The notes below the pieces were generated by a model. It was given only the letters and a program-made list of their open reading frames with translations. It was not told the DNA's origin and did no database searches. The position numbers and the translations under genes are program-made. A DNA stretch of 49,624 nt from Mycobacterium intermedium (GTDB taxonomy: Bacteria; Actinomycetota; Actinomycetes; Mycobacteriales; Mycobacteriaceae): the NCBI RefSeq assembly GCF_002086275.1, contig NZ_MVHT01000046.1:1-49624 (forward strand), written 5' to 3'. Positions 32,371 to 39,241 of the stretch are shown here, one piece after another. Each line of letters opens with the position of its first letter. Position 1 is the stretch's first letter.

Positions 32371-33191
32371 GCCGGCTTGTGGGCGATGATGGCGACGGCC
32401 GTCAATCGGTCGCGGTGTTTGCGGAACGTCTGACGCATGGCCAGGACCCGCTTGCGGGCACCGGGTTGCGTCAGCACATTCTTCGCGAACCGCAGCGCAC
32501 CGAAGAGACCCTCGTCGGCGATGATGCGACGCGGTTGCAGCAGCGCCATCGGGGCGGTGGTGACGGTGTCGACGACCAGTCCGTGGCTGGCCAGCAACTG
32601 CGACCATTCGGCAATGGTCAGCGGCCGCGCGTTGACCTTGATGGCACGGGCCAGCGACTGCCGCACGTCGGTGCTGACCTCCTCGGGCACGTCGTCGGGG
32701 GTTAGCGCGAGTTCGTGGATGGCATAGCGCCCACGCGGCCGCAGTACCCGGGCCGCCTCGGCGACGATCGCGTGCTTGTTCGTATCGCCCTGCATGGTCA
32801 GCATCGCCTCGCCGATGACGACGTCGGCACTGGCCTCGGGCAACCCGGTGTCGGCCGCGTCCGTCGCCCGAACCTCGCCTTGCACGTTTGCGTATCCGGA
32901 GACGACGCTGCGAACCAGGTTGGCCGCGTCGGGGTCGGCCTCGGCGCCGACGTAGGAGCGGGGACGGCGGGCGAGGATCTCCGTGGCGGTCCGGCCCAGG
33001 CCCGGCGCCAGTTCGACCACGTCGGCGTCGGCCACGTCCGCCCGCGCCAGCAGGGTGCGGGTGAGCTCAACGCCGCCGGGGCGCAGCACTCGTTTACCCA
33101 AGCGCGCCAACAGCCAGTGCCCTTGCACGTGCTCGTCGTCGCGGGTTGCCAGCGGCAACGGCTGTTTCGGTTCGTCGCGCTTTCCGGTCAT
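32367..33191 (-). CDS. SAM-dependent methyltransferase (Rv2622-like)
   Basis: 274 residues from the ATG at 33191; the longer frame to 33380 overlaps the operator and is rejected. Class I motifs: VVELAPGLGRTATEIL, YVGAEADPDAANL, ADVVIGEAMLTMQ and VLRPRGRYAIHEL. Size and place fit M. tuberculosis Rv2622 (from memory). It is divergent from a winged-helix regulator, with a strong inverted repeat between them, and probably under its control. Substrate unknown. Confidence 0.87.
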   Translation of the reverse strand: MTGKRDEPKQPLPLATRDDEHVQGHWLLARLGKRVLRPGGVELTRTLLARADVADADVVELAPGLGRTATEILARRPRSYVGAEADPDAANLVRSVVSGYANVQGEVRATDAADTGLPEASADVVIGEAMLTMQGDTNKHAIVAEAARVLRPRGRYAIHELALTPDDVPEEVSTDVRQSLARAIKVNARPLTIAEWSQLLASHGLVVDTVTTAPMALLQPRRIIADEGLFGALRFAKNVLTQPGARKRVLAMRQTFRKHRDRLTAVAIIAHKPA

Positions 33192-33222
33192 GAAAGTTCC
33201 GCACCTCGACTTCGAGTTTATA

Positions 33223-33246
33223 CAAGATTTTTTGTGTAAAATCTTG
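33223..33246. promoter_or_regulatory. Perfect 9-bp inverted repeat between methyltransferase and regulator genes
   Basis: CAAGATTTT-N6-AAAATCTTG sits in the 58-bp divergent intergenic space, 4 bases before the regulator's ATG and 32 bases before the methyltransferase start. It is by far the most AT-rich stretch nearby, so it overlaps both promoters. It is the probable operator of the adjacent winged-helix regulator. Confidence 0.7.
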
Positions 33247-33249
33247 CAG

Positions 33250-33915
33250 ATGGCGCAGGAGCAGGTGAAGCCCGTCGGGCAAGGCAATCGTCGCAACGGG
33301 ATCTTGCGGGTACTGCGTGCGTCCGGCGCCCCGCTGAGCATAGTGGCCATAGCTAATGAACTCGGCGTCCACCCCAACACCGTGCGGTTTCATCTCGACA
33401 GCCTCGTCGCCGATGGGCTGGTGGAACACGTCGAGCCCACTCAGCGCGGGCCGGGACGCCCAGCGCTGATGTTTCAAGCCGTCCGTCAGATGGACCGCGG
33501 CGGCACGCGGCACTACCGACTGCTTGCCGAGATCCTCGCCAACGGACTTGCCGTCCAACCGGATCCAGGTGCCGCAGCCCAGGCGGTGGGCCGGGTGTGG
33601 GGCGAAGGACTGGAATCGCCCGGCCCCAGCGCTACCGCGGAGGAAACCATCGACCACCTCGTCGGCATGCTCGACGACCTCGGGTTCGCCCCCGAGCGGC
33701 GCTCATCCGACGGCGCGCAACAGGTCGGCCTGCGCCACTGCCCGTTCCTGGAACTCGCCGAAGGCCGGCCGGGCGTGGTGTGTCCGGTTCACCTCGGCCT
33801 CATGCGGGGCGCCCTGGAAACCTGGGCGGCCCCGGTGACCGTGGAGCGGCTTGAAGCGTTCGCCGAACCCGACCTCTGCCTGGTCCACCTTGCGCCGGCG
33901 GAGGCGGCGTCATGA
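33250..33915 (+). CDS. Winged-helix regulator with cysteine-rich C-terminus (Rv2621c-like)
   Basis: 221 residues. The N-terminal helix-turn-helix is APLSIVAIANELGVHPNTVRFHLDSLVADGLVEHV (about 27-61), followed by the wing RGPGRPALMF. The C-terminus has C164 (HCPF), C178-x2-H181 (VVCPVHLG) and C210-x2-H213 (DLCLVH), which could bind a metal ion or an Fe-S cluster, as in SufR-type regulators. The Rv2618-like regulator at 35646 has the same C-x13-C arrangement. The stop overlaps the next gene by 4 bases. Likely a redox- or metal-responsive repressor of the divergent methyltransferase. Confidence 0.85.
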   Translation: MAQEQVKPVGQGNRRNGILRVLRASGAPLSIVAIANELGVHPNTVRFHLDSLVADGLVEHVEPTQRGPGRPALMFQAVRQMDRGGTRHYRLLAEILANGLAVQPDPGAAAQAVGRVWGEGLESPGPSATAEETIDHLVGMLDDLGFAPERRSSDGAQQVGLRHCPFLELAEGRPGVVCPVHLGLMRGALETWAAPVTVERLEAFAEPDLCLVHLAPAEAAS

Positions 33916-34337
33916 GGACCGGCGAGGCGATCGAGATCGCCATCACATTCGTCTGGCTGGGCATGGTGCTCGCGATCTCGTTTCTTGAGGCGCCCCTGAA
34001 ATTCCGGGCGCCCAACGTGACGCTGCAAATCGGCCTCGGGATCGGCCGCCTGGTGTTCCGCGCACTCAATACCGTCGAGGTCGCATTCGCCCTGGTCATC
34101 CTCGCCATAGTGGTGGCCGGGCCGACGCCCAAGAGCATCATCGCCGCGTTTGCCGTCGCATTCGCCATGCTGGCCGCGCAGTTGGTCGCGGTGCGACCGC
34201 GGCTGACGAAGCGCTCCGACCAGGTGCTCGCGGGGCACGAAGGGCCCCGCTCGCGCGCCCACTACGTCTACGTCGCTTTGGAGGCGGTCAAGGTCGTGGC
34301 GCTGGTCGTTGCGGGGATACTGCTCCTGAATGGTTAA
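33912..34337 (+). CDS. Small integral membrane protein (Rv2620c-like)
   Basis: 141 residues with about four hydrophobic helices (10-28, 55-78, 80-100, 118-139). The first contains FVWLGMVLAISFLEAPLKF. The length is identical to that recalled for Rv2620c. ATG overlaps the regulator stop (ATGA), so the two are co-translated. Function unknown. Confidence 0.82.
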   Translation: MRTGEAIEIAITFVWLGMVLAISFLEAPLKFRAPNVTLQIGLGIGRLVFRALNTVEVAFALVILAIVVAGPTPKSIIAAFAVAFAMLAAQLVAVRPRLTKRSDQVLAGHEGPRSRAHYVYVALEAVKVVALVVAGILLLNG

Positions 34338-34358
34338 TCGCGGCTGATAGGACTCTCG

Positions 34359-34706
34359 ATGGAATCAATCTCGTTGACCGGTCTCGCGTCTGAAAAGCTG
34401 GCCGAGGCGCGCAACTCCAACAGCGGCCGCGCCGCTCACACCGTCCACGGTGGCCACGCCCACGAACTGCGGCAGACGCTGCTGGCCCTGTTGGGCGGGC
34501 ACGGCCTGGGGGAGCACGAGAGTCCCGGCGAGGCGACCCTGCAAGTGTTGCAGGGGCACGTGCGCCTCACCGCCGGCGACGACTCCTGGGACGGCAAGGC
34601 CGGCGACTACGTCGCGATTCCGCCGGTGCGGCACTCGCTGGACGCGCTGGAAGACTCGGTGGTCATCCTGACCGTGCTTAAATCCCAACCCGGCGCATCG
34701 CACTAG
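34359..34706 (+). CDS. Cupin-domain protein (Rv2619c-like)
   Basis: 115 residues. A single cupin barrel: LLALLGGHGLGEHESPGEATLQVLQGHVRLTAGDDSWDGKAGDYVAIPPVRHSLDALEDSVVILTVL. The first motif keeps H-E but lacks the usual full HxH set, so metal binding is uncertain. It follows the membrane protein by 21 bases and precedes the nitronate monooxygenase by 2 bases, in one apparent operon. Confidence 0.82.
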   Translation: MESISLTGLASEKLAEARNSNSGRAAHTVHGGHAHELRQTLLALLGGHGLGEHESPGEATLQVLQGHVRLTAGDDSWDGKAGDYVAIPPVRHSLDALEDSVVILTVLKSQPGASH

Positions 34707-34708
34707 GG

Positions 34709-35674
34709 GTGCTTGCCACCGCCTGGTCGCGGGCCTTCGGTCTGCGGGCCCCCATCGTCAACGCGCCCATGGGCGGGGTGGCCGGCGGCCGGTTGGCGAC
34801 TGCGGTCAGCGCGGCCGGTGGTCTCGGCATGATCGGCATGGGCAGCACCGCGACCAGAGCGTCGCTCGGCGAGCAACTGCGTTTCGTCAACAGCAAGGCC
34901 GGCAGGTTCGGCATCGGTCTGGTCGACTGGGTCATGCGCAACGAGGCCGGCCTGCTCGATGACGCGTTGGCCGCAGGGCCCGCCCTGCTGTCGGTCAGTT
35001 TCGGTACCGACTGGTCCTGGGTCGACAAGGCGCATGACGCCGGAATCCCCACCGTCACACAGGTTTACGACGCCACAGGGGCTCGCCGGGCGGCCGACGC
35101 CGGCGTCGACATCCTGGTGGCCCGCGGCGCCGAAGGCGGCGGCCACGGCGAGGTGAGGCTCGCGACGCTGCCGCTGCTCGACGCGGTCCTGGACGCTGTC
35201 TCGCTGCCGGTGCTGGCCGCCGGCGGCATCGCCTCGCCGCGCAGCCTGGCCGCCGTGCTGGCCGCCGGAGCCAGCGGGGCATGGATCGGCACCCGGCTGG
35301 CGGCGTGCCCAGAGGCGCTGACGGGTGACGTCGCACGTCGGGCTCTCATAGACGCGGCCGCGACCGACACCAGGGTCACCCGTGTCTTCGACGTAGGGCA
35401 GGGCCTGCCGTGGCCCGCGCGATTCCCGTCCCGGGTTTTGGCCAACGACTTCGTCGCGCGCTGGACCGGCCAGGAAGACGCGCTGGCCGCGGACGAGAAG
35501 GTGCATCGAGAGTTGGCCGCCTCGATCGCGGCCGAGGACCCGCGGATCGCCCCGGTCGACGCCGGTCAGGGAGTGGGGATGATTCGGGAGGAAGCGTCGG
35601 TGGCGGAGGTCATCGAGCAGCTGTGCGCGGGCGCGCACAGCCTGCTCACCCGGTGGAGCGCGCCGGACACCTGA
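34709..35674 (+). CDS. Nitronate monooxygenase (2-nitropropane dioxygenase family)
   Basis: 321 residues from GTG, 2 bases after the cupin stop. An FMN TIM barrel: APIVNAPMGGVAGGRLATAVSAAGGLGMIG near the start, GIPTVTQVYD, DILVARGAEGGGHG and LPVLAAGGIASPRSLAAVLAAGASGAWIGTRL, the phosphate-binding segment. It oxidises alkyl nitronates using FMN and O2, or acts as a related flavoenzyme. In the M. tuberculosis block as I recall it, this gene is absent between the Rv2619c and Rv2618 homologues. Its 3' end overlaps the convergent regulator by 29 bases. Confidence 0.9.
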   Translation: MLATAWSRAFGLRAPIVNAPMGGVAGGRLATAVSAAGGLGMIGMGSTATRASLGEQLRFVNSKAGRFGIGLVDWVMRNEAGLLDDALAAGPALLSVSFGTDWSWVDKAHDAGIPTVTQVYDATGARRAADAGVDILVARGAEGGGHGEVRLATLPLLDAVLDAVSLPVLAAGGIASPRSLAAVLAAGASGAWIGTRLAACPEALTGDVARRALIDAAATDTRVTRVFDVGQGLPWPARFPSRVLANDFVARWTGQEDALAADEKVHRELAASIAAEDPRIAPVDAGQGVGMIREEASVAEVIEQLCAGAHSLLTRWSAPDT

Positions 35675-36347
35675 GCACCACGCAACACCGGTTCGCCCCC
35701 GGCTCCAGCCGGGCGTCGAGCTCGGGCGCCAGACTATCGGCGACGCCGGTGATCAGGGCGTGGTTCATGTTGCAGGCCAGCTCGGTCTGCTCCTGGGCCA
35801 AAGCGTGGAACGGGCAGTTTGCCAGCTCGATGTCCCCGGTGCGCTCGTCTTGGGGTCGCGGCTCATAGCCGTAGCGGCGCAACAGGCTCAGCGTCGCATC
35901 CAGGGATCCGACGGGCCCCTTGGGCCCGCCCGCGCTGGCCCCGATCGTCTCGCCGTATTCGTGAGCGAGGCGGTTGAGCAGTTCGACCACGGCCTCCCCG
36001 GTGGTTGCCGAGCGCGCGATGGCCGCGGCCATCAACCGCCCGGCCAACTCGTACTCCCGCTGCGGGAGGCTGATGGAGATGTCGCGGTCCGCCCGGCGAT
36101 ACAGCTTGGCCGTGCGTCCGGCACCCGGGCCGGACCGACCCGTCAAGCGCGCGTAGTCGCATTCCAGCAGGCCCTCCGCGGTGAGTCGGTCCAGATGGAA
36201 TTTCGCCTGGTGGTGGGGCACGTCGAGGGCATCCGCGGCTTGCTCCCGGCTTACCGGTTCCGGCTGTGAACACACGAATCGGTAGAGCTGGTGACGCAGT
36301 GGATCGGCGAGGGCGGCGATGCCGGTCGCGTCGCGCTGCAGGTCCAT
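35646..36347 (-). CDS. ArsR-like winged-helix regulator with cysteine-rich C-terminus (Rv2618-like)
   Basis: 233 residues. DPLRHQLYRFVCSQPEPVSREQAADALDVPHHQAKFHLDRLTAEGLLECD (15-64) is the DNA-binding domain, followed by the wing SGPGAGRTAKLYRR. The C-terminus has C178 (NCPF), C192, H196 and C221-C222, spaced like the Rv2621c-like regulator (C-x13-C). It is divergent from the membrane gene at 36442, and three copies of a TTCTAACG site lie in the 94-bp gap; it is probably its own repressor. A metal or Fe-S cofactor is inferred. Confidence 0.85.
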   Translation of the reverse strand: MDLQRDATGIAALADPLRHQLYRFVCSQPEPVSREQAADALDVPHHQAKFHLDRLTAEGLLECDYARLTGRSGPGAGRTAKLYRRADRDISISLPQREYELAGRLMAAAIARSATTGEAVVELLNRLAHEYGETIGASAGGPKGPVGSLDATLSLLRRYGYEPRPQDERTGDIELANCPFHALAQEQTELACNMNHALITGVADSLAPELDARLEPGANRCCVVLRCPARSTG

Positions 36348-36359
36348 GGTGAACCCCGT

Positions 36360-36427
36360 TTCTAACGGACGAAACTATTGACGTTACAGCTTACCCGTTC
36401 TAACGTACGAATTATCATCCGTTAGAA
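36360..36427. promoter_or_regulatory. Three related operator-like sites in the divergent 36.4-kb promoter
   Basis: TTCTAACGGACGAA (36360-36373) and TTCTAACGTACGAA (36398-36411) are direct repeats 38 bp apart. A third copy, CCGTTAGAA (36419-36427), is the same core inverted, 3 bases before the AAGGAG ribosome site region. Three copies in 94 bp between a regulator and its divergent neighbour suggest cooperative binding by that regulator. Confidence 0.65.
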
Positions 36428-36441
36428 AAAGGAGTGAGGTA

Positions 36442-36915
36442 ATGAGCACCAAACACGCGCCCCGCGCGCCCCACCAAGGCGCGGGAGCGGCCCTCGCGGA
36501 CCACCTGAAGGACCCTGCGTACTCCGCATTCCTGTTGCTACGCACCGTGTTCACCGTCGCGCCGATCCTGTTCGGGCTGGACAAGTTCTTTAACCTGTTG
36601 CCCCACCCGCACCACTGGAACATGTATCTGGCGACGTGGATCGACAACCTGCTACCGGGGTCGGCCGATCAGGCCATGTACCTGGTTGGGGTGATTGAGA
36701 TCGTCGCCGGGGTGCTGGTGGCAATAGCACCACGGATCGGCGCTTGGGTGGTCGCGGCATGGTTGGCCGGAATCATCATCAACCTGCTCACCGGACCGGG
36801 CTTTTACGACGTCGCGCTGCGTGACTTCGGGTTGCTGGTCGGCGCGGTCGCGCTGGCTCGGTTGGCCCAGGGTGTGCACGACGGCGCCATCGGCCGCACC
36901 GGCTCGAGTGCCTGA
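36442..36915 (+). CDS. DoxX-like membrane protein (Rv2617c-like)
   Basis: 157 residues with about four transmembrane helices. The pattern LLLRTVFTVAPILFGLDKFFNLL, then a helix with VGVIEIVAGVLVAIAPRIGAWVVAAWLAGIIINL and a final helix DFGLLVGAVALARL resembles DoxX-type membrane proteins, some of which act in thiol or sulfur redox. Ribosome site AAAGGAGTGAGG directly before the ATG. Divergent from the regulator at 35646 and probably regulated by it. Confidence 0.78.
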   Translation: MSTKHAPRAPHQGAGAALADHLKDPAYSAFLLLRTVFTVAPILFGLDKFFNLLPHPHHWNMYLATWIDNLLPGSADQAMYLVGVIEIVAGVLVAIAPRIGAWVVAAWLAGIIINLLTGPGFYDVALRDFGLLVGAVALARLAQGVHDGAIGRTGSSA

Positions 36916-36927
36916 GCGGACGAACCG

Positions 36928-37431
36928 TCACACCCCGTGCAGGTAGCGCTTGGCGATGATCGGCTGGGCCAGCCGAACAGCCGGCCGGCCGATCTTGCTC
37001 CACCATGTCCCGGGCCGGGAGAACGCCGACACCTCCGCGTACACCGCAGACGTAGTCGGGTCGTAGCGCACGGCGAAGCGTTCCTCACCCGACTCGGGAT
37101 GGCCGGGCAGCGTGCCGTAGGCGAAGCCACGCGCGTCGGGTTCGTCGACGACGTACACCACGCGGCACGGCGCGCGGAGCACGCCAAGCATCCGGACCAC
37201 AACGATCGTCGAGATCTCGGCGGCATCGGAGCTGGCCTGTACCCGCAGGCCGGCTCCGCGCTGCATACCCCAGTGCATGACGGCGTCGGCCGCCTCCTCG
37301 AAGCGCTTTCGGCCGGTGCCAATTTGGGTCGACACGCTCAGGTGGTCGTAACCGGGGGGTAGCTGTGCCGCCGCCGTCGCACCCACCTCGGTGTAGGTGA
37401 GGGGCTGCTCGGCAAGCGCGTTCAGGTCCAC
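36928..37431 (-). CDS. DUF1990 family protein (Rv2616-like)
   Basis: 167 residues matching DUF1990: YDHLSVSTQIGTGRKRFEEAADAVMHWGMQRGAGLRV in the first half and FAYGTLPGHPESGEERFAVRYDP in the second. No catalytic residues are known for the family. Convergent with the membrane gene and divergent (60 bp) from the aldo/keto reductase. Function unknown. Confidence 0.85.
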   Translation of the reverse strand: MDLNALAEQPLTYTEVGATAAAQLPPGYDHLSVSTQIGTGRKRFEEAADAVMHWGMQRGAGLRVQASSDAAEISTIVVVRMLGVLRAPCRVVYVVDEPDARGFAYGTLPGHPESGEERFAVRYDPTTSAVYAEVSAFSRPGTWWSKIGRPAVRLAQPIIAKRYLHGV

Positions 37432-37491
37432 CCGTTCAGCTTGCCACGGCGCGTGGCGCGGTCGCGGTAGCAGCGGCGTACGGTCGTAGTC

Positions 37492-38367
37492 GTGGGTTCA
37501 TCAACCGTGGCAGCGGCATCGGGCACGTTCACTCTTGGCGATCTGACCGTCAACCGGCTGGGCTTCGGCGCCATGCGCCTCACCGGCAAAGGCGTCTGGG
37601 GACCGCCCGCCGACCGCGGGGAAGCCGTCCGGGTCCTGCGCCGCGCCGTCGAGCTGGGCGTGAACTTCATCGACACCGCGGACTCCTACGGCCCCTACAT
37701 CTCGGAAGAGATCATTCACGAGGCGTTGCACCCCTATACCGACATCGTGATCGCGACCAAGGCGGGGCTGCTGCGCACGGGCCCTGATGTGTGGATCCCG
37801 CTGGGTAACCCCAGCTACCTGCGCCAAGAGTGCGAGATGAGCTTGCGACGGCTCGGGGTCGAGACCATCGACTTGTTCCAGTTGCACCGCATCGACCGCA
37901 ACTTCCCGCTGGCCGATCAGGTCGGCGAGTTGGTCGCGCTGCAGAAAGAGGGCAAGATCCGGCACATCGGGCTCTCCGAGATCGATGTCGATCAACTCAA
38001 AGCGGCCCAGCAGATCACGCCGATCGCGTCGGTGCAGAACATGTACAACCTGACCGCCCGTGCCGCCGAGCCGTTGTTGGACGTCGCGACCGACGAGGGG
38101 ATCGGGTTCATTCCGTGGTTCCCGCTGGCCGCCGGACCGCTGGCTGCCCCCGGCGGCCCGCTGCACAAGATCGCCGAGTCGCACGGTGCTACGCCGTCGC
38201 AACTGGCCCTGGCGTGGCTGCTGAAACGGTCGCCGGCGATGCTCCCGATCCCCGGTACGTCAAGCGTGGCGCACCTCGAGGAGAACGTCGCCGCCGCCGA
38301 AATCACGTTGAGCGACGAGGAATTCGAGGCCCTCTCGGCCGCCGGCGCCGCACAGTCCCGGTCCTGA
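37492..38367 (+). CDS. Aldo/keto reductase
   Basis: 291 residues from GTG. TIM-barrel AKR with the catalytic tetrad D61 (NFIDTADSYG), Y66, K90 (IATKAGL) and H132 (LFQLHRID); the C-terminal PIPGTSSVAHLEENVAAAEITLSDEEF is the NADPH-binding end. It reduces carbonyls with NADPH; substrate unknown. Stands between DUF1990 and the thioesterase gene, with no close pairing. Confidence 0.92.
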   Translation: MGSSTVAAASGTFTLGDLTVNRLGFGAMRLTGKGVWGPPADRGEAVRVLRRAVELGVNFIDTADSYGPYISEEIIHEALHPYTDIVIATKAGLLRTGPDVWIPLGNPSYLRQECEMSLRRLGVETIDLFQLHRIDRNFPLADQVGELVALQKEGKIRHIGLSEIDVDQLKAAQQITPIASVQNMYNLTARAAEPLLDVATDEGIGFIPWFPLAAGPLAAPGGPLHKIAESHGATPSQLALAWLLKRSPAMLPIPGTSSVAHLEENVAAAEITLSDEEFEALSAAGAAQSRS

Positions 38368-38472
38368 TACAGGCACCGTCCGGTCCTGAAATTTTTCGGC
38401 GCGGCAGCGAACGCGGCCAGGGCGCGTCCGGCCAACCCGGCTTGACCTTCGCGTAGGCAATACCGTGTCCTG

Positions 38473-39144
38473 GTGACCCAAGAGCAGGCATGGGAAAAAG
38501 CAGCGGCAGAGGCGCAACAGCAGACACCCCACCCCGGCGGAGGTTTCAACCCGCCCGAACCCACCACAAAGGGCGGCCCGGACTACGGCAGGTTCATCGA
38601 GGCGGTGCGCACGCTGCAGGATCATGCCCGCGCGGCCGACGCTCCCGACGAGGTGATCACCCAGGCGGCGGACATGATCGAGCAGGTGTCGGCGCTGCTC
38701 GCCCCGTTCTATGCCGACGAGTGGCAATCGCCGTCTGGACGCCGGATGGACCTGTTGGTGCGCGGCAACATCCTGACCGTGCCCATGTCGGCGAAGAAAG
38801 TGCCGACCGAGCAAGGAATGGACCGCATTGAGGGGTGGGCGCGGTTTGCCCGCTTTCATCTCGGCCGCAACGGAGCCGTGCACGGCGGGGCGCTCGGGTT
38901 GATGTTCGACACCGTGCTCGGGTTTACCGCGTCCGTGCTCACCGGCACCCCGCGCCAGCGCACCGCCTATCTCAAGGTCAACTACCGCAACATCGTGCCG
39001 ATCGAGAAGAAGCTGCAGATCGCCGCCGGGATCGACCACATCGACGGCCGCAAGATCTTCGTCTCGGGTGGGTTGAGCGACGGCGACACCCTGCTGACCG
39101 AAGCCGACGCATTATTCGTGCGCCTCAAGCCGGGACAGCCGTAG
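38473..39144 (+). CDS. Hotdog-fold thioesterase (PaaI family)
   Basis: 223 residues from GTG. The first 85 residues are helical and less conserved; the hotdog domain follows (about 90-220) with NGAVHGGALGLMFDTVLG (H137-G-G) and TAYLKVNYRNIVPIEKKLQI, the PaaI/thioesterase signature. Probably hydrolyses an acyl-CoA thioester. Located 97 bp before thrS but likely transcribed separately. Confidence 0.88.
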   Translation: MTQEQAWEKAAAEAQQQTPHPGGGFNPPEPTTKGGPDYGRFIEAVRTLQDHARAADAPDEVITQAADMIEQVSALLAPFYADEWQSPSGRRMDLLVRGNILTVPMSAKKVPTEQGMDRIEGWARFARFHLGRNGAVHGGALGLMFDTVLGFTASVLTGTPRQRTAYLKVNYRNIVPIEKKLQIAAGIDHIDGRKIFVSGGLSDGDTLLTEADALFVRLKPGQP

Positions 39145-39195
39145 AGCCCTTCGTCGGGGTCGGCCCGATAGCATGGCAACCGCCAGCCGAAGACC

Positions 39196-39212
39196 TTGCG
39201 AAACCTTCGCAA
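39196..39212. promoter_or_regulatory. Perfect inverted repeat upstream of thrS
   Basis: TTGCGAA-ACC-TTCGCAA ends 29 bases before the thrS ATG, within the 97-bp leader. The spacer is only 3 bases, so it can form a small hairpin or act as a protein site. No T-box features were recognised. Confidence 0.45.
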
Positions 39213-39241
39213 ACACCTACTAGAACATGGAGACCGACCCG

